Under the pieces are notes generated by a model that worked only from the letters and a program-made list of their open reading frames with translations, had not been told where the DNA came from and made no database searches. DNA of 64,000 nucleotides from positions 186,001-250,000 of the forward strand of contig NZ_JAHQZU010000004.1 in assembly GCF_019061185.1 (NCBI RefSeq). Reading direction: 5' to 3'. Made by a program: the position numbers and the translations under genes. Positions 45,265 through 54,462 of this stretch are shown in pieces. Each line of letters starts with the position of its first letter. Within the stretch, counting starts at the first letter, position 1. Source of the stretch: Paracoccus sp. Z118 (lineage in GTDB: Bacteria > Pseudomonadota > Alphaproteobacteria > Rhodobacterales > Rhodobacteraceae).

Positions 45265-45927
45265 ATGAGCGTGCGGATCAACGACACGGCGCCGGATTTC
45301 ACGGCCGAGACGACCGAAGGCCCGATCAGCTTCCATGAATGGATCGGCGACGGCTACGCCGTCCTGTTCAGCCATCCCCGCGCCTTCACGCCCGTCTGCA
45401 CGACCGAGCTTGGCACCGTCGCCCGGCTGGTGCCCGAGTTCGAGAAGCGGAACGCCAAGGTGCTCGGCGTTTCGGTGGACAGCAACGACGACCACCTGAA
45501 ATGGAAACGCGACATCGCCGAGGTTGCGGGCGTTCCCGCCGACTTCGCGATCGTGGACGACACCTCGCTGAAGGTCTCGAAGCTGTACGACATGCTGCCC
45601 GCCGAGCATTACCTGCCGAGCGAGGGCCGCACGCCGCAGCATTCCGCGACGGTGCGGACGGTGTTCATCATCGCGCCGGACAAGAAGGTGCGGCTGACGA
45701 TGGCCTATCCGATGTCGGTGGGCCGCAACTTCGCCGAGATCATCCGCGCGCTCGACGCCATTCAGGCGACCGACGGTGCCCCGATCTCCACCCCCGCCGA
45801 CTGGCGACAGGGCGAAGACGTGATCGTCGCCACCTCCCTGAACGACGAACAGGCCGAGGCGAAGTTCGGGAAGATGGAAAAGAAGCTGCCGTATCTGCGC
45901 TACGTGAAAGCGCCCGAGACGGTCTGA
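45265..45927 (+). CDS. 1-Cys peroxiredoxin (Prx6 type)
   Basis: 220 residues. Peroxidatic Cys45 in PRAFTPVCTTEL; Arg and Thr of the active site are present; the C-terminal extension (ISTPADWRQGEDVIV...YLRYVKAPE) marks the Prx6 group, and no resolving Cys is seen. Reduces peroxides with an external thiol. AGGAG precedes ATG 45265. Monocistronic, followed by a hairpin. Confidence 0.95.
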   Translation: MSVRINDTAPDFTAETTEGPISFHEWIGDGYAVLFSHPRAFTPVCTTELGTVARLVPEFEKRNAKVLGVSVDSNDDHLKWKRDIAEVAGVPADFAIVDDTSLKVSKLYDMLPAEHYLPSEGRTPQHSATVRTVFIIAPDKKVRLTMAYPMSVGRNFAEIIRALDAIQATDGAPISTPADWRQGEDVIVATSLNDEQAEAKFGKMEKKLPYLRYVKAPETV

Positions 45928-45930
45928 CAA

Positions 45931-45956
45931 GCCGGGGGCGGCCTGGCCGCCCCGGC
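45931..45956 (+). terminator. GC-rich hairpin after peroxiredoxin gene
   Basis: Near-perfect stem GCCGGGGGCGGC / GCCGCCCCGGC with one bulged G, starting three bases after the stop. No T-run, so efficiency is uncertain. Confidence 0.5.
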
Positions 45957-45987
45957 ACCAGCCAGCTATTCAGGAGAAACTCGGCCG

Positions 45988-47004
45988 ATGCCCCTCGCCT
46001 TGCCGGAAACCGGCGCCCGTGCCCTCGTCGCGGGGCATTTCTCGACCGTTGGCGACATTGAAGTGCTGCGCCACGTGGAGAGTCGGCTGCACAGGCTGGA
46101 AGTGCCGTTCGATGTGGCGCCATATACGCTGGATCTGCTGGGATTCGATCCGTCCTGGGTCGAGGCGAGCACTCTCGACCCGGCTGCCTTCACGCATCTG
46201 ATCGTCGTCTGCGGCCCCTATGGTCCCGACTATCCGGTGAAATACCCGCATATCTTTGACCGGTTCCGCCACTGCACGCATGTCGGGATCAATCTGACGA
46301 TGGTGGCCCCGCTGGCCGACTGCAACCCGTTCGACGCGCTGCTGGAGCGCGACAGCGATCGGACGGTGCGCCCCGACCTGAGCTTCCTGCTGGACGTGCC
46401 GAAGGTGCCAGTTGTGGGCCTGTGTCTGGCCCGCTCGCAGCGGGAATATGGGGCGCGCCAGCTGCATGACCAGGCAGAGTCTCGTCTGCGTGCGCTGCTG
46501 CGCCGGGCCGGTGCGGCGGTCGTCGAACTGGACACCACCGTGCCGCGATCCGCGAACCGGACGGGTATCGGAACGCCCGCGGAATTCGAGTCCGTCTGCG
46601 CGCGGCTGGACGCGCTGGTGACGACGCGCCTGCATGGCACCGTGCTGGCGCTGAAGAATGGTGTGCCGGTTCTGGCCGTCGATGCGATCGCAGGGCGCGA
46701 CAAGGTGACGAGGCAGGCCGAGTTGCTGGGCTGGCCCGAAATCCATGCGCTGGACAGCATCTCCGATGCCGACCTCGATCTGGCCTTGGCCCGGTGCATG
46801 GACCCATCGGCCACCGGACGCGCCTCAGCCTGCGCCGCGTTTGCGCGCGAGTTGCTGGCCGGTCACGACGAGGCTTTCGCTGCGGCTCTCGATGCCGAGG
46901 CGCGGCCGGAAAGGCGACCGCCGGTCGCATCCGGCAAGGGCCGGCTCAGCCAGATTGCCGCGCGCTACAGACACTGGAAACGGCAGCGGTTTCCGCGGCG
47001 ATAG
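45988..47004 (+). CDS. Polysaccharide pyruvyl transferase family protein
   Basis: 338 residues from ATG 45988, AGGAG eleven bases upstream. The C-terminal domain has LVTTRLHGTVLALKNGVPVLAVDAI, the strongest motif of the pyruvyl transferase (WcaK/CsaB) family, with RLHG. The N-terminus starts VAGHFSTVGDIEVLRHV. Members add ketal pyruvate to exopolysaccharide sugars or have related roles. No polysaccharide genes adjoin it; the glycan operon is 30 kb away. C-terminus is strongly basic (RYRHWKRQRFPRR). Confidence 0.8.
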   Translation: MPLALPETGARALVAGHFSTVGDIEVLRHVESRLHRLEVPFDVAPYTLDLLGFDPSWVEASTLDPAAFTHLIVVCGPYGPDYPVKYPHIFDRFRHCTHVGINLTMVAPLADCNPFDALLERDSDRTVRPDLSFLLDVPKVPVVGLCLARSQREYGARQLHDQAESRLRALLRRAGAAVVELDTTVPRSANRTGIGTPAEFESVCARLDALVTTRLHGTVLALKNGVPVLAVDAIAGRDKVTRQAELLGWPEIHALDSISDADLDLALARCMDPSATGRASACAAFARELLAGHDEAFAAALDAEARPERRPPVASGKGRLSQIAARYRHWKRQRFPRR

Positions 47005-47060
47005 CTGCTCGCACCACTCCGACACCCCGCGTGGCCTGCGGAGCCGCGAATGCAAAATCA

Positions 47061-47085
47061 AACCCCGGCCACTTGGACCGGGGTT
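47061..47085. terminator. Hairpin between convergent genes
   Basis: AACCCCGG (47061-47068) and CCGGGGTT (47078-47085) form the stem, between the pyruvyl transferase homologue and pnp. Sits 22 bases beyond the pnp stop. Confidence 0.7.
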
Positions 47086-47107
47086 CGCGTTCGTCGGGCA
47101 GGGCCGA

Positions 47108-49255
47108 TCACTCGGCCTGCGCTTCGTCCTTCTTCTCGGGGGCGATTTCCTCGCCGGTCTCCTGATCGACCATCTTCATGCCGAGGCGGACCTTGCCGCG
47201 ATCGTCAAAGCCGAGCAGCTTGACCTTCACTTCCTGGCCCTCCTTCAGGATCTCGTTCGGATGCTGAAGGCGCTTGCCCGAGATCTGGCTGACATGGACC
47301 AGCCCGTCGCGCTTGCCGAAGAAGTTCACGAAAGCGCCGAAATCGACCAGCTTGACGACCTTGCCGGTGTAGATCTTGCCCTCTTCCGGCTCGGCCACGA
47401 TCGAATAGATCATGTCATGCGCCTTCTTGATGGAATCGGCGTTGGCCGAGGCGATCTTGATGGTGCCGTCGTCGTTGATGTCGACCTTGGCGCCCGAGGT
47501 TTCCACGATCTCGCGGATGACCTTGCCGCCCGAGCCGATCACTTCGCGGATCTTGTCGGTCGGGATGGTCATCGTCTCGATGCGCGGGGCGTGGGCCGAG
47601 AATTCGCGGCGGCCTTCCTTCAGGGCCTTCGCCATCTCGCTCAGGATGTGCATCCGGCCGTCCTTGGCCTGCGCCAGGGCCTGCTCCATGATCGCGGGGG
47701 TGATCCCCTGGACCTTGATGTCCATCTGCAGCGAGGTGATGCCGTTTTCCGTCCCGGCGACCTTGAAGTCCATGTCGCCGAGGTGATCCTCGTCGCCGAG
47801 GATGTCGGTCAGCACGGCCCAGTTGTCGGCGTCTTCCAGGATCAGGCCCATGGCCACGCCCGCGACCGGGGCCTTCAGCGGAACGCCCGCATCCATCATC
47901 GACAGCGAACCGCCGCAGACCGACGCCATCGAGGACGAGCCGTTCGATTCGGTGATCTCGGACACGACGCGGATGGTGTAGGGGAAGTCGGTCGGGCTGG
48001 GCAGAACCGCCTGAAGCGCGCGCCATGCCAGCTTGCCGTGGCCGATCTCGCGACGGCCGGGCGAGCCCACGCGGCCCACTTCGCCGACCGAATAGGGCGG
48101 GAAGTTGTAATGCAGCATGAAGTTCGACCGGAAGTTGCCGTGCAGCGCGTCGATGAACTGCTCGTCATCGCCGGTGCCCAGCGTCACGACCGCCAGCGCC
48201 TGCGTCTCACCGCGGGTGAACAGCGCCGAGCCGTGGGTGCGCGGCAGGAAGCCCACTTCGGAGTCGATGGCGCGGATGGTGCGGGTGTCGCGGCCGTCGA
48301 TCCGGGCGCCGCCCTTGATGATGTCGCCGCGCAGAATGCCGGATTCCAGCTTCTTCAGCGCCGAGCCGAGATTCGGGTCGGCCAGCTCTTCTTCGGACAG
48401 AGCCGCCACGACCGATTCGCGGACGGCCTGGATCGCGTCGCGGCGATCGGACTTGTCGATGATCGCGTAAGCCGCCCGCATTCCCTCCTCGCCCAGCGAT
48501 TTCACGCGGGCATAAAGCTCGGAATAGTCGGGCGAGCGGAACTCGAAGGGCTCGTTGGCGGCTTCCTCGGCCAGTTCGACGATCAGGTCGATGACCGGCT
48601 GCATCTGTTCGTGGCCGAACTTGACGGCGCCGAGCATCTCTTCCTCGGACAGCTCATAGGCTTCCGATTCGACCATCATCACCGCGTCGCGGGTGCCGGC
48701 GACGACCAGATCGAGCCGCTGCTCGGGGTTGGCGCGCAGGTTGTCCATGTCCTGAACTTCGGGGTTCAGCACGTATTCGCCATCGACGAAGCCGACGCGC
48801 GCGGCGCCGATCGGACCCATGAAGGGCACGCCCGAAATGGTCAGCGCGGCCGAGGCGGCGATCATCGCCACGATGTCGGGATCGTTGACGAGGTCATGGC
48901 TCAGCACCGTGCACATGACCAGAACTTCGTGCTTGAAGCCGGGCGCGAACAGCGGCCGCACGGGGCGGTCGATCAGGCGCGAGGTCAGCGTCTCTTTCTC
49001 GGTCGGACGGCCTTCGCGCTTGAAGAAACCGCCGGGGATCTTGCCGGCGGCGTAGAATTTTTCCTGGTAGTGGACGGTCAGGGGGAAGAAGTCCTGGCCG
49101 GGCTTGGGTTCCTTGGCGAAGGTCACGTTGGCCATCACCGAGGTTTCGCCCAGCGTGGCGATCACCGATCCGTCAGCCTGACGGGCAACCTTGCCCGTTT
49201 CCAGCGTGAGCGTTTCCTGCCCCCACTGGATGGATTTTTTCACTTCATCGAACAT
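47108..49255 (-). CDS. pnp: Polyribonucleotide nucleotidyltransferase (PNPase)
   Basis: 715 residues, normal length. Phosphorolytic 3'-5' exoribonuclease, degradosome component. Two RNase PH domains (first with [22 protein letters not shown], second with [15 protein letters not shown] and [13 protein letters not shown]), KH domain ([18 protein letters not shown]) and S1 domain ([17 protein letters not shown]), then an acidic tail. Downstream of rpsO as in most proteobacteria, but with a clear terminator between them, so pnp probably has its own promoter in the 180-bp leader region, which also holds GC-rich dyads. Confidence 0.98.
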   Translation of the reverse strand: MFDEVKKSIQWGQETLTLETGKVARQADGSVIATLGETSVMANVTFAKEPKPGQDFFPLTVHYQEKFYAAGKIPGGFFKREGRPTEKETLTSRLIDRPVRPLFAPGFKHEVLVMCTVLSHDLVNDPDIVAMIAASAALTISGVPFMGPIGAARVGFVDGEYVLNPEVQDMDNLRANPEQRLDLVVAGTRDAVMMVESEAYELSEEEMLGAVKFGHEQMQPVIDLIVELAEEAANEPFEFRSPDYSELYARVKSLGEEGMRAAYAIIDKSDRRDAIQAVRESVVAALSEEELADPNLGSALKKLESGILRGDIIKGGARIDGRDTRTIRAIDSEVGFLPRTHGSALFTRGETQALAVVTLGTGDDEQFIDALHGNFRSNFMLHYNFPPYSVGEVGRVGSPGRREIGHGKLAWRALQAVLPSPTDFPYTIRVVSEITESNGSSSMASVCGGSLSMMDAGVPLKAPVAGVAMGLILEDADNWAVLTDILGDEDHLGDMDFKVAGTENGITSLQMDIKVQGITPAIMEQALAQAKDGRMHILSEMAKALKEGRREFSAHAPRIETMTIPTDKIREVIGSGGKVIREIVETSGAKVDINDDGTIKIASANADSIKKAHDMIYSIVAEPEEGKIYTGKVVKLVDFGAFVNFFGKRDGLVHVSQISGKRLQHPNEILKEGQEVKVKLLGFDDRGKVRLGMKMVDQETGEEIAPEKKDEAQAE

Positions 49256-49434
49256 CTGGTTTCCTCTGGGCGGCGCCAGCCCTCTGGTCGCGCCCGTTCA
49301 TATGGCGGCCCCATTGCCGCCGCCCCCTATCCTTTGCATGCGGCCGGGGGCTGGCCTCACGTCGCAGATTGTGCGCCCTTACACGAAAAGCGGGATCGTG
49401 GAAAGTATCTCATTGGCCGGCTGGCCGAATAACG

Positions 49435-49466
49435 AAAAATGCCCGCAGCTTTCGCAGCGGGCATTC
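49435..49466 (-). terminator. Rho-independent terminator of rpsO
   Basis: On the minus strand AATGCCCGC...GCGGGCATT with an inner GC pair and a GAAA loop, followed by TTTTTCG. A textbook intrinsic terminator about 22 bases after rpsO; readthrough would feed pnp. Confidence 0.9.
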
Positions 49467-49487
49467 AGGTTCGTCATCTCGCGGGGT

Positions 49488-49757
49488 TCAGCGGCGCAGG
49501 CCCAGACGCCCGATCAGGCTGGTGTAGCGCGCCTCGTCCTTGGCCTTCAGGTAGTCCAGCAGCTTGCGGCGCTGCGCGACCATCATCAGAAGGCCACGGC
49601 GCGAGTGGTTGTCCTTCTTGTGGGTCTTGAAATGCTCGGTCAGCGTCGCGATGCGCGAGCTGAGGACCGCCACCTGAACCTCGGGCGAGCCGGTGTCGCC
49701 GGGCTTCGTGGCGTATTCGCCCATGACGCGGGCTTTTTCTTCGACGGTGATCGACAT
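49488..49757 (-). CDS. rpsO: 30S ribosomal protein S15
   Basis: 89 residues, standard length. [52 protein letters not shown] and [13 protein letters not shown] are diagnostic. Binds 16S rRNA early in 30S assembly. ATG 49757 with AGGAG. 133 bp from the RTX-like gene start side; first gene of rpsO-pnp. Confidence 0.98.
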   Translation of the reverse strand: MSITVEEKARVMGEYATKPGDTGSPEVQVAVLSSRIATLTEHFKTHKKDNHSRRGLLMMVAQRRKLLDYLKAKDEARYTSLIGRLGLRR

Positions 49758-49890
49758 CGGGGTCTCCTGTGCAAAGGGGTGATGGCGCAGGCCGGGATGT
49801 CGTCCAGCACTGGCCCGTGGAGGGGTGTCCGCCGGAATCGCTCCGAAGGATCGGCGGGACATAGAGCAAGTCGGGGGAGATGAAAAGCCC

Positions 49891-50847
49891 TCAGGCGGCG
49901 CGCAGGGCGGTCAGGATGACGTCCCGCGGGTCGATGCCCTCGGCGTTCAGCACGCGGGCGATGGCGACGCCGTCGAGCCGCAGCAGGGCCGAGCCGTCGC
50001 CGTCGCGCTCCATCGTCAACTCGGCGCCTTGCGGGTAGCCGGCGGGCAGCGTGACCTCGATCCGATCGTCGTCGGCGTCGAAGTCGCCGAGGATCGGCAC
50101 GTTCCCGGCTTCCAGCGTCAGGCGGAACAGGTCGCTGCCCGTGCCGCCCTCGGCGAAGTCGCCGCTGCCGGGGGCGAGCGTGTCGTCGCCCTCGCCGCCA
50201 TGCAGCCAGTCGGGGTCGTCATCGTCGGCCCCAAGCAGCAGGTCGTTGCCGAGTCCGCCGTCCAGATCGTCGGAGCCCGCGCCGCCGCTGAGCGTGTCGT
50301 CGCCCGCGTTGCCGCCGAGCCAGTCATCCCCTTCGCCGCCCTCCAGCCAGTCGTCGCCGTCGCCGCCGAACATGGTGTCGTCGCCCGCGCCGCCCAGCAG
50401 GCTGTCGTCGTTGTTCTGGCCGGCGATGTAGTCGCCGCCGTCGCCGCCCAGGATGGTGTCGCGCCCGCCGGGGCCGTAATCGTCATCGCCCATCAGCGTA
50501 TCGCTGCCCGCGCCGCCGAGGATCAGGTCGTCGCCCTGCGCCCCGCGGATGTCGTCGTCGCCGCCGTGACCTGCGAGGATGTCATCGCCGAGGGTGCCAT
50601 AGATCCAGTCGGCATCTTCGGTGCCGTCCTGCCGGGCGGGTTCGGGCAACGGCTCCGGGTCGGGCGGGGGCTCGGGCGGGCCGTTCGTGTCGGGACCCTC
50701 GCCGGGGCGGAGGGCTTCGTCCTCCTCCTCCTCGGTGGTGGACGCGGAAAGGCCGGTCGGGTCAAGCGCGAGGCCCGCCAGCAGCAGCCCCATCATTCCA
50801 CTGATCAACAACATCGTGACCGCCCCGTTCAGCAACGCTCCCGCCAT
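49891..50847 (-). CDS. RTX/hemolysin-type calcium-binding repeat protein with N-terminal membrane segment
   Basis: 318 residues if started at ATG 50847; a second ATG ten or so codons in (MLLISGMMG) is also possible, and neither has a clear ribosome site. N-terminal hydrophobic helix ([18 protein letters not shown]), an acidic and Pro-rich linker (36-75), then about 15 nonapeptide repeats of GGxGxDxLx type (79-255), with a beta-rich end ([31 protein letters not shown]). RTX repeats fold on binding Ca2+ outside the cell. No type I secretion genes are nearby. Function unknown. Confidence 0.8.
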   Translation of the reverse strand: MAGALLNGAVTMLLISGMMGLLLAGLALDPTGLSASTTEEEEDEALRPGEGPDTNGPPEPPPDPEPLPEPARQDGTEDADWIYGTLGDDILAGHGGDDDIRGAQGDDLILGGAGSDTLMGDDDYGPGGRDTILGGDGGDYIAGQNNDDSLLGGAGDDTMFGGDGDDWLEGGEGDDWLGGNAGDDTLSGGAGSDDLDGGLGNDLLLGADDDDPDWLHGGEGDDTLAPGSGDFAEGGTGSDLFRLTLEAGNVPILGDFDADDDRIEVTLPAGYPQGAELTMERDGDGSALLRLDGVAIARVLNAEGIDPRDVILTALRAA

Positions 50848-50890
50848 AGCAGCGAATCGCCACGCCGCGAAACGAAAGCTTTACGAAGGG

Positions 50891-51493
50891 TTAACCCGCG
50901 CGGCGCAGATAGACGTAATAGGCCCCGCCGCCGCCGTGGCGGATATGGGCGGGCACGACCTGCAACACCAGCCCGGCGAGCGGCGGCATGTCGAGCCAGT
51001 GCGGCACCTCGTGCCGCAGCGCGCCGGAGCGGGTGGGCAGGGGGCCGTGGTCGCCCTTGCCCTTACCCGTGATCACAAGGACCAGCCGCTGCCCGGAGGC
51101 GCTGGCCCTCAGGATAAAACCCGTGAGCGCCGTCTTGGCCACGGCCAGCGTCATGCCGTGCAGGTCGATCCGCGTCTCGGGCGCCAGCTTCCCGCGCGAG
51201 AGCTTGCGGTGGGTCTTGTGGTCCATCCGCACCGGCTGGGCGTGCAGCCGCTCGGCCTGAGACAGGAAGCCCGCGGTTGCCGGGCGCGCCGTGGCGGCCG
51301 CCTTGCCGATGCGGAAATCGCGCGGCACCTGCGGCGCGGATACGGACGGGCGGGACGGTTCGGGAACGGGCGCCGGATCGGGCGGCATCACCGGTTCGTG
51401 GCCGGCAGGACGCATCGGCCGGGCCGAGCGCGCCACCTGGGTCCAGAGCGCTAGGTCGTCGCCGTCAAGGCCGCGTCGCCTCCGGCGGGCCAT
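50891..51493 (-). CDS. Smr domain protein
   Basis: 200 residues from ATG 51493, one base after the Tim44-like stop. Basic N-terminus (MARRRRRGLDGDDLALW), a disordered Pro-rich middle, and a C-terminal Smr domain with RIDLHGMTLAVAKTAL and VITGKGKGDHGPLP plus the end VPAHIRHGGGGAYYVYLRR. The H-G and TGKG motifs are those of MutS2/Smr endonucleases. Common in Rhodobacteraceae next to the tim44 gene; role not established. Confidence 0.88.
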   Translation of the reverse strand: MARRRRRGLDGDDLALWTQVARSARPMRPAGHEPVMPPDPAPVPEPSRPSVSAPQVPRDFRIGKAAATARPATAGFLSQAERLHAQPVRMDHKTHRKLSRGKLAPETRIDLHGMTLAVAKTALTGFILRASASGQRLVLVITGKGKGDHGPLPTRSGALRHEVPHWLDMPPLAGLVLQVVPAHIRHGGGGAYYVYLRRAG

Positions 51494-51494
51494 G

Positions 51495-52145
51495 TCACGC
51501 CGTGGCGACGAGGCGCCAGTTGGGATCGGGATCGCCCATCCGACGGGCAAAGGTCCACACGTCGCGCTGCTTGCGGGCCGCGCGGGGGTCGCCCTCGATC
51601 ACCGCACCGCTGGCGTCGCGGTGGGCCACGATCAGCTCGCCCACGAAGCGGACCGAAATATCGCCCTCCTGCGTCTCGGCGTTGTAGTTCGCCTCGGCCA
51701 GCGTGGTCTCGCGCGTGCCGAGATACTGCACCTCGGTCGTGATGCCGCGCTCGGCGCGGGCCGCGATGGCCTGGTCGAACGCCTCGGCCACGGCCGGGGC
51801 CAGGAAGGGGCGGACTTCGGACAGATCGCCACGCTCGAAGGCGGTCAGGATCATCTCGTAGGCCTGGCGCGCGCCCAGCAGGAAGGGGCCGACGGTGAAG
51901 GACGGCTCGGCGAACTTCATCTGCTCCAGCGCATGAGCCGCGGGGCTGGAGGCCTCGACATGGTCGGTGATGTCCTCCTCGTCCACGGGTGCCGCCAGAT
52001 CGGCCGGCATCTGCCGCGCGGCCGGCGCGTCGGGAATGCGCGGCGGCTCGAACCCGTCGCGGGTGCCCAGCACGTTGCGAAGTCGCAGGATCAGGAACAC
52101 CGCGATTGCGGCAAGAACGATCAGCTGCAGCATCGGGTTGGACAT
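51495..52145 (-). CDS. Tim44-like domain protein (TimA-like)
   Basis: 216 residues. One N-terminal transmembrane helix (MLQLIVLAAIAVFLILRLRNVLGTRDGF) and a C-terminal Tim44/TimA domain (FLLGARQAYEMILTAFERGDLSEVRPFLAPAVAEAF, WTFARRMGDPDPNWRLVAT). Inner-membrane protein of alphaproteobacteria related to the mitochondrial import subunit; in bacteria possibly a membrane scaffold. Divergent from fxsA, adjacent to secB, and nearly overlapping smr. Confidence 0.9.
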   Translation of the reverse strand: MSNPMLQLIVLAAIAVFLILRLRNVLGTRDGFEPPRIPDAPAARQMPADLAAPVDEEDITDHVEASSPAAHALEQMKFAEPSFTVGPFLLGARQAYEMILTAFERGDLSEVRPFLAPAVAEAFDQAIAARAERGITTEVQYLGTRETTLAEANYNAETQEGDISVRFVGELIVAHRDASGAVIEGDPRAARKQRDVWTFARRMGDPDPNWRLVATA

Positions 52146-52282
52146 ATGCTCGGGCCTTCGGTTGGGCTGTTGGTGTCTGGCATCACCCGACCTATGTAGG
52201 GAGCGGGCAGGATCGAGTCCAGTTGACCTGCCCTGCATCCGCGCCGCAACATCGCGCCGGCACGGAATTATGGGGAATGTGC

Positions 52283-52804
52283 ATGCAATTCTGGCTGTTC
52301 GGCCTGTTCGTCGTCCTGCCGATCGTCGAGCTGGCCGTCATCATCAAGGTCGGCGGCGTGATCGGCGTCTGGCCCACGATCTCGCTGCTGCTTCTGGCGG
52401 CATTCGTCGGCTCGTGGCTGATGCGCCGGCAGGGGGCGGCGGCGCTGACCGACCTGCAACGGTCCTTCCGCGACCTGCGCGACCCGACCGAGCCGATCGC
52501 GCACGGGGCGCTGATCCTGCTGGCCGGGGCGCTGATGATCGCGCCGGGATTCCTGACGGATGTTTTCGGCATCGCGCTGCTGATCCCGGCGGTGCGCCGG
52601 CTCATCATGCGGTCGGTCCGCTCGCATGTGCGGGTTACCCGCAGCGGCTTCGGCTTTCCGCAGCCCGACGCCGCGCCCGCTTGGGACGAGCCCCCGCGCC
52701 GCGGCGCCGACGGCCACCCGGTGATCGACGCCGAATTCATCGAGATCGACGCGGGCGAATCGCGCCCGCCGCGTGGCCGCCCCTCGGGCTGGACGCAGCC
52801 CTGA
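52283..52804 (+). CDS. fxsA: FxsA family membrane protein
   Basis: 173 residues. Start ATG 52283 chosen because GGGGA sits six bases before it; an in-frame ATG two codons earlier would overlap it. Three to four helices with LPIVELAVIIKVGG, SLLLLAAFVGSWLMRRQG and GALMIAPGFLTDVFGIALLIPAVR, diagnostic of FxsA, the suppressor of F exclusion of phage T7. C-terminal cytoplasmic tail is Pro/Asp-rich. Upstream of secB with a 73-bp gap. Confidence 0.92.
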   Translation: MQFWLFGLFVVLPIVELAVIIKVGGVIGVWPTISLLLLAAFVGSWLMRRQGAAALTDLQRSFRDLRDPTEPIAHGALILLAGALMIAPGFLTDVFGIALLIPAVRRLIMRSVRSHVRVTRSGFGFPQPDAAPAWDEPPRRGADGHPVIDAEFIEIDAGESRPPRGRPSGWTQP

Positions 52805-52877
52805 GGGCGCGCGCGTCATTGAGGCAGGGCGCGGGCGCTGCTAGAACCGCGTGCGAACCAGTTCCGGAGCATTGCAG

Positions 52878-53405
52878 ATGACTGACGAAAACGCGAACGG
52901 CGGCAACGCCGCCACCACCCCGCCGCAGCCGACGCAGGCCCCGCAGGTCCGCCTGAACATCCTCGCGCAATATATCCGCGACCTGTCGTTCGAGAATGCG
53001 GTCGCCCAGAAGGGCGTCGCCGGTGGCGAGGTCCAGCCCGAGATCGCCGTGCAGGTCGGTCTCGACGCGCGCAAGCGCAGCACCGAAAACCAGTATGAGG
53101 TCATCACCAAGTTCAAGGTGACCTCCACCAACACCGCGACCAAGACGACGCTGTTCCTGTGCGAGCTGGATTACGCCGGCGTTTTCCAGATCGAGGGCGT
53201 GCCGCAGGAGCAGCTGCACCCGTTCCTGATGATCGAGTGCCCGCGGATGCTGTTCCCCTATGTCCGCCGGATCATGTCGGACGTGACCCGCGATGGCGGC
53301 TTCCCGGCCTTCAACATGGACCCGGTGGATTTCGTCGCGCTGTATCGCCAGGAAATCGCCCGCCGCGCCCAGGCCGAGCGGCCGCAGGACCAGCCGCTCT
53401 CCTGA
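52878..53405 (+). CDS. secB: Protein-export chaperone SecB
   Basis: 175 residues, usual for alphaproteobacteria. Keeps precursors unfolded for SecA. VRLNILAQYIRDLSFENA, TKTTLFLCELDYAGVFQIEG, HPFLMIECPRMLFPYVRRIM and GGFPAFNMDPVDFVALY are all SecB hallmarks. GGAG eight bases before the ATG. 21 bp ahead of the HD hydrolase gene. Confidence 0.97.
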   Translation: MTDENANGGNAATTPPQPTQAPQVRLNILAQYIRDLSFENAVAQKGVAGGEVQPEIAVQVGLDARKRSTENQYEVITKFKVTSTNTATKTTLFLCELDYAGVFQIEGVPQEQLHPFLMIECPRMLFPYVRRIMSDVTRDGGFPAFNMDPVDFVALYRQEIARRAQAERPQDQPLS

Positions 53406-53426
53406 TCCAAGGCGGCAGGCGGGACG

Positions 53427-54032
53427 ATGGCACGGCAGAGGCGGGCGTGGCAGCGGATGCTGTCGGGGCGCAGGCTGGACCTGCTGGACCCGACGCCCGT
53501 CGATATCGAGATCGAGGACATCGCCCACGGCCTCGCCTTCGTGGCCCGCTGGAACGGCCAGACGCGCGGCGATTTCGCCTTTTCGGTGGCCGAACATTCG
53601 CTGCTGGTGGAGCGGATCTTCGGACAGGTCGCGCCCGGCTGCGATCCGCGCTGGCATCTGGCCGCGCTGCTGCATGATGCGCCGGAATATGTGATCGGCG
53701 ACATGATCTCGCCGGTGAAATCGGCGCTGGGGATGGAATACGGCGAAATGGATGCGCGGCTGACGACCGCCATTCACCGCCGCTTCGGACTGCCCGCCGC
53801 GCTGCCCGCGCCGATCAAGTCGCGGATCAAGCTCGCCGACCGCGTTTCCGCGCGGCTGGAAGCGGTGCAGATCGCCGGCTTTGCCCTGTCCGAGGCGGCG
53901 CGGCTGTTTCCGCTGCCGGATGTTTCGATGCTGGACGGGTTGAGGATCACCCTGCGCCCGCCCGCCGAAACGCGCAGCGCATATCTTTCCCGTTTTGCGG
54001 CGCTGATGGAACTGATCGACCGCGCCGCGTGA
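53427..54032 (+). CDS. HD-domain hydrolase (YfbR-like)
   Basis: 201 residues. HD motif LAALLHDAPEYVIGD with an upstream His (AEHSLLVERIF) and downstream Asp (KLADRVSARLEA). It resembles YfbR-type 5'-nucleotidases and phosphohydrolases. Probably cotranscribed with secB (21-bp gap). Ends before a perfect 13-bp hairpin. Confidence 0.85.
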   Translation: MARQRRAWQRMLSGRRLDLLDPTPVDIEIEDIAHGLAFVARWNGQTRGDFAFSVAEHSLLVERIFGQVAPGCDPRWHLAALLHDAPEYVIGDMISPVKSALGMEYGEMDARLTTAIHRRFGLPAALPAPIKSRIKLADRVSARLEAVQIAGFALSEAARLFPLPDVSMLDGLRITLRPPAETRSAYLSRFAALMELIDRAA

Positions 54033-54034
54033 TC

Positions 54035-54064
54035 TGGCGCGAACCGGCGGCCCGGTTCGCGCCA
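54035..54064. terminator. Perfect hairpin between convergent genes
   Basis: 13-bp perfect inverted repeat TGGCGCGAACCGG / CCGGTTCGCGCCA with loop CGGC, between the HD hydrolase and hvrA stops, only 8-12 bases from each. Confidence 0.8.
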
Positions 54065-54071
54065 TTCATCG

Positions 54072-54389
54072 TCAGACCGCCAGATCTTCCAGCGATTTCC
54101 CGCCTTCCAGCATGTCCAGCACCCAGCGGGGACGGCGACCACGGCCAGACCAGGTCTGCGAGGCATCGTCCGGGTTGGCGTATTTGACTTCCGCGGCGCT
54201 GCCCTTGCGCTGGCCGCGCGCGGGCTTGTCGCCGGTCAGATCGGACAGGCTGAAGCCATGCTGGCGGGCGGCGTCTTCGGCAGCCGCCCGAGCTTCGCGT
54301 TTGCGGCGGTCCTCGTAATTGGCGATTGCGCGATCGACCTGACCCCGCAAGTCCCGAAGCTGCTTCAGGTCCATTTGTTCGAGATCCAT
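54072..54389 (-). CDS. hvrA: H-NS family nucleoid-associated regulator HvrA
   Basis: 105 residues. N-terminal coiled coil (MDLEQMDLKQLRDLRGQVDR) for oligomerisation, and the C-terminal H-NS-type DNA-binding motif YANPDDASQTWSGRGRRPRW. In Rhodobacter capsulatus hvrA lies directly after regA and tunes photosynthesis and respiration genes; the same order here supports the name. AGGAG seven bases before ATG 54389. The 70-bp gap to regA is strikingly AT-rich for this genome (54445-54462), a likely promoter or self-binding site. Confidence 0.88.
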   Translation of the reverse strand: MDLEQMDLKQLRDLRGQVDRAIANYEDRRKREARAAAEDAARQHGFSLSDLTGDKPARGQRKGSAAEVKYANPDDASQTWSGRGRRPRWVLDMLEGGKSLEDLAV

Positions 54390-54444
54390 GACATTACTCC
54401 TGCGTCAAGCGATGCCGACGCACAAATCAAAGCACAGATCGAAT

Positions 54445-54462
54445 GGCAAGTATATAATTTTA
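54445..54462 (-). promoter_or_regulatory. AT-rich tract at the regA / hvrA junction
   Basis: TTAAAATTATATACTTGC read on the minus strand, starting at the regA stop. It stands out in GC-rich surroundings and may hold an hvrA promoter or an H-NS-type binding site. No convincing -35/-10 pair could be fixed. Confidence 0.35.

Noticed and set aside
46745-49432. Long plus-strand frame opposite pnp
   Set aside because: Mirror of a complete PNPase gene; no recognisable domain.
49891-50847. Hemolysin/toxin function for the RTX protein
   Set aside because: The repeats show only calcium binding; there is no pore-forming or enzymatic domain and no exporter nearby.
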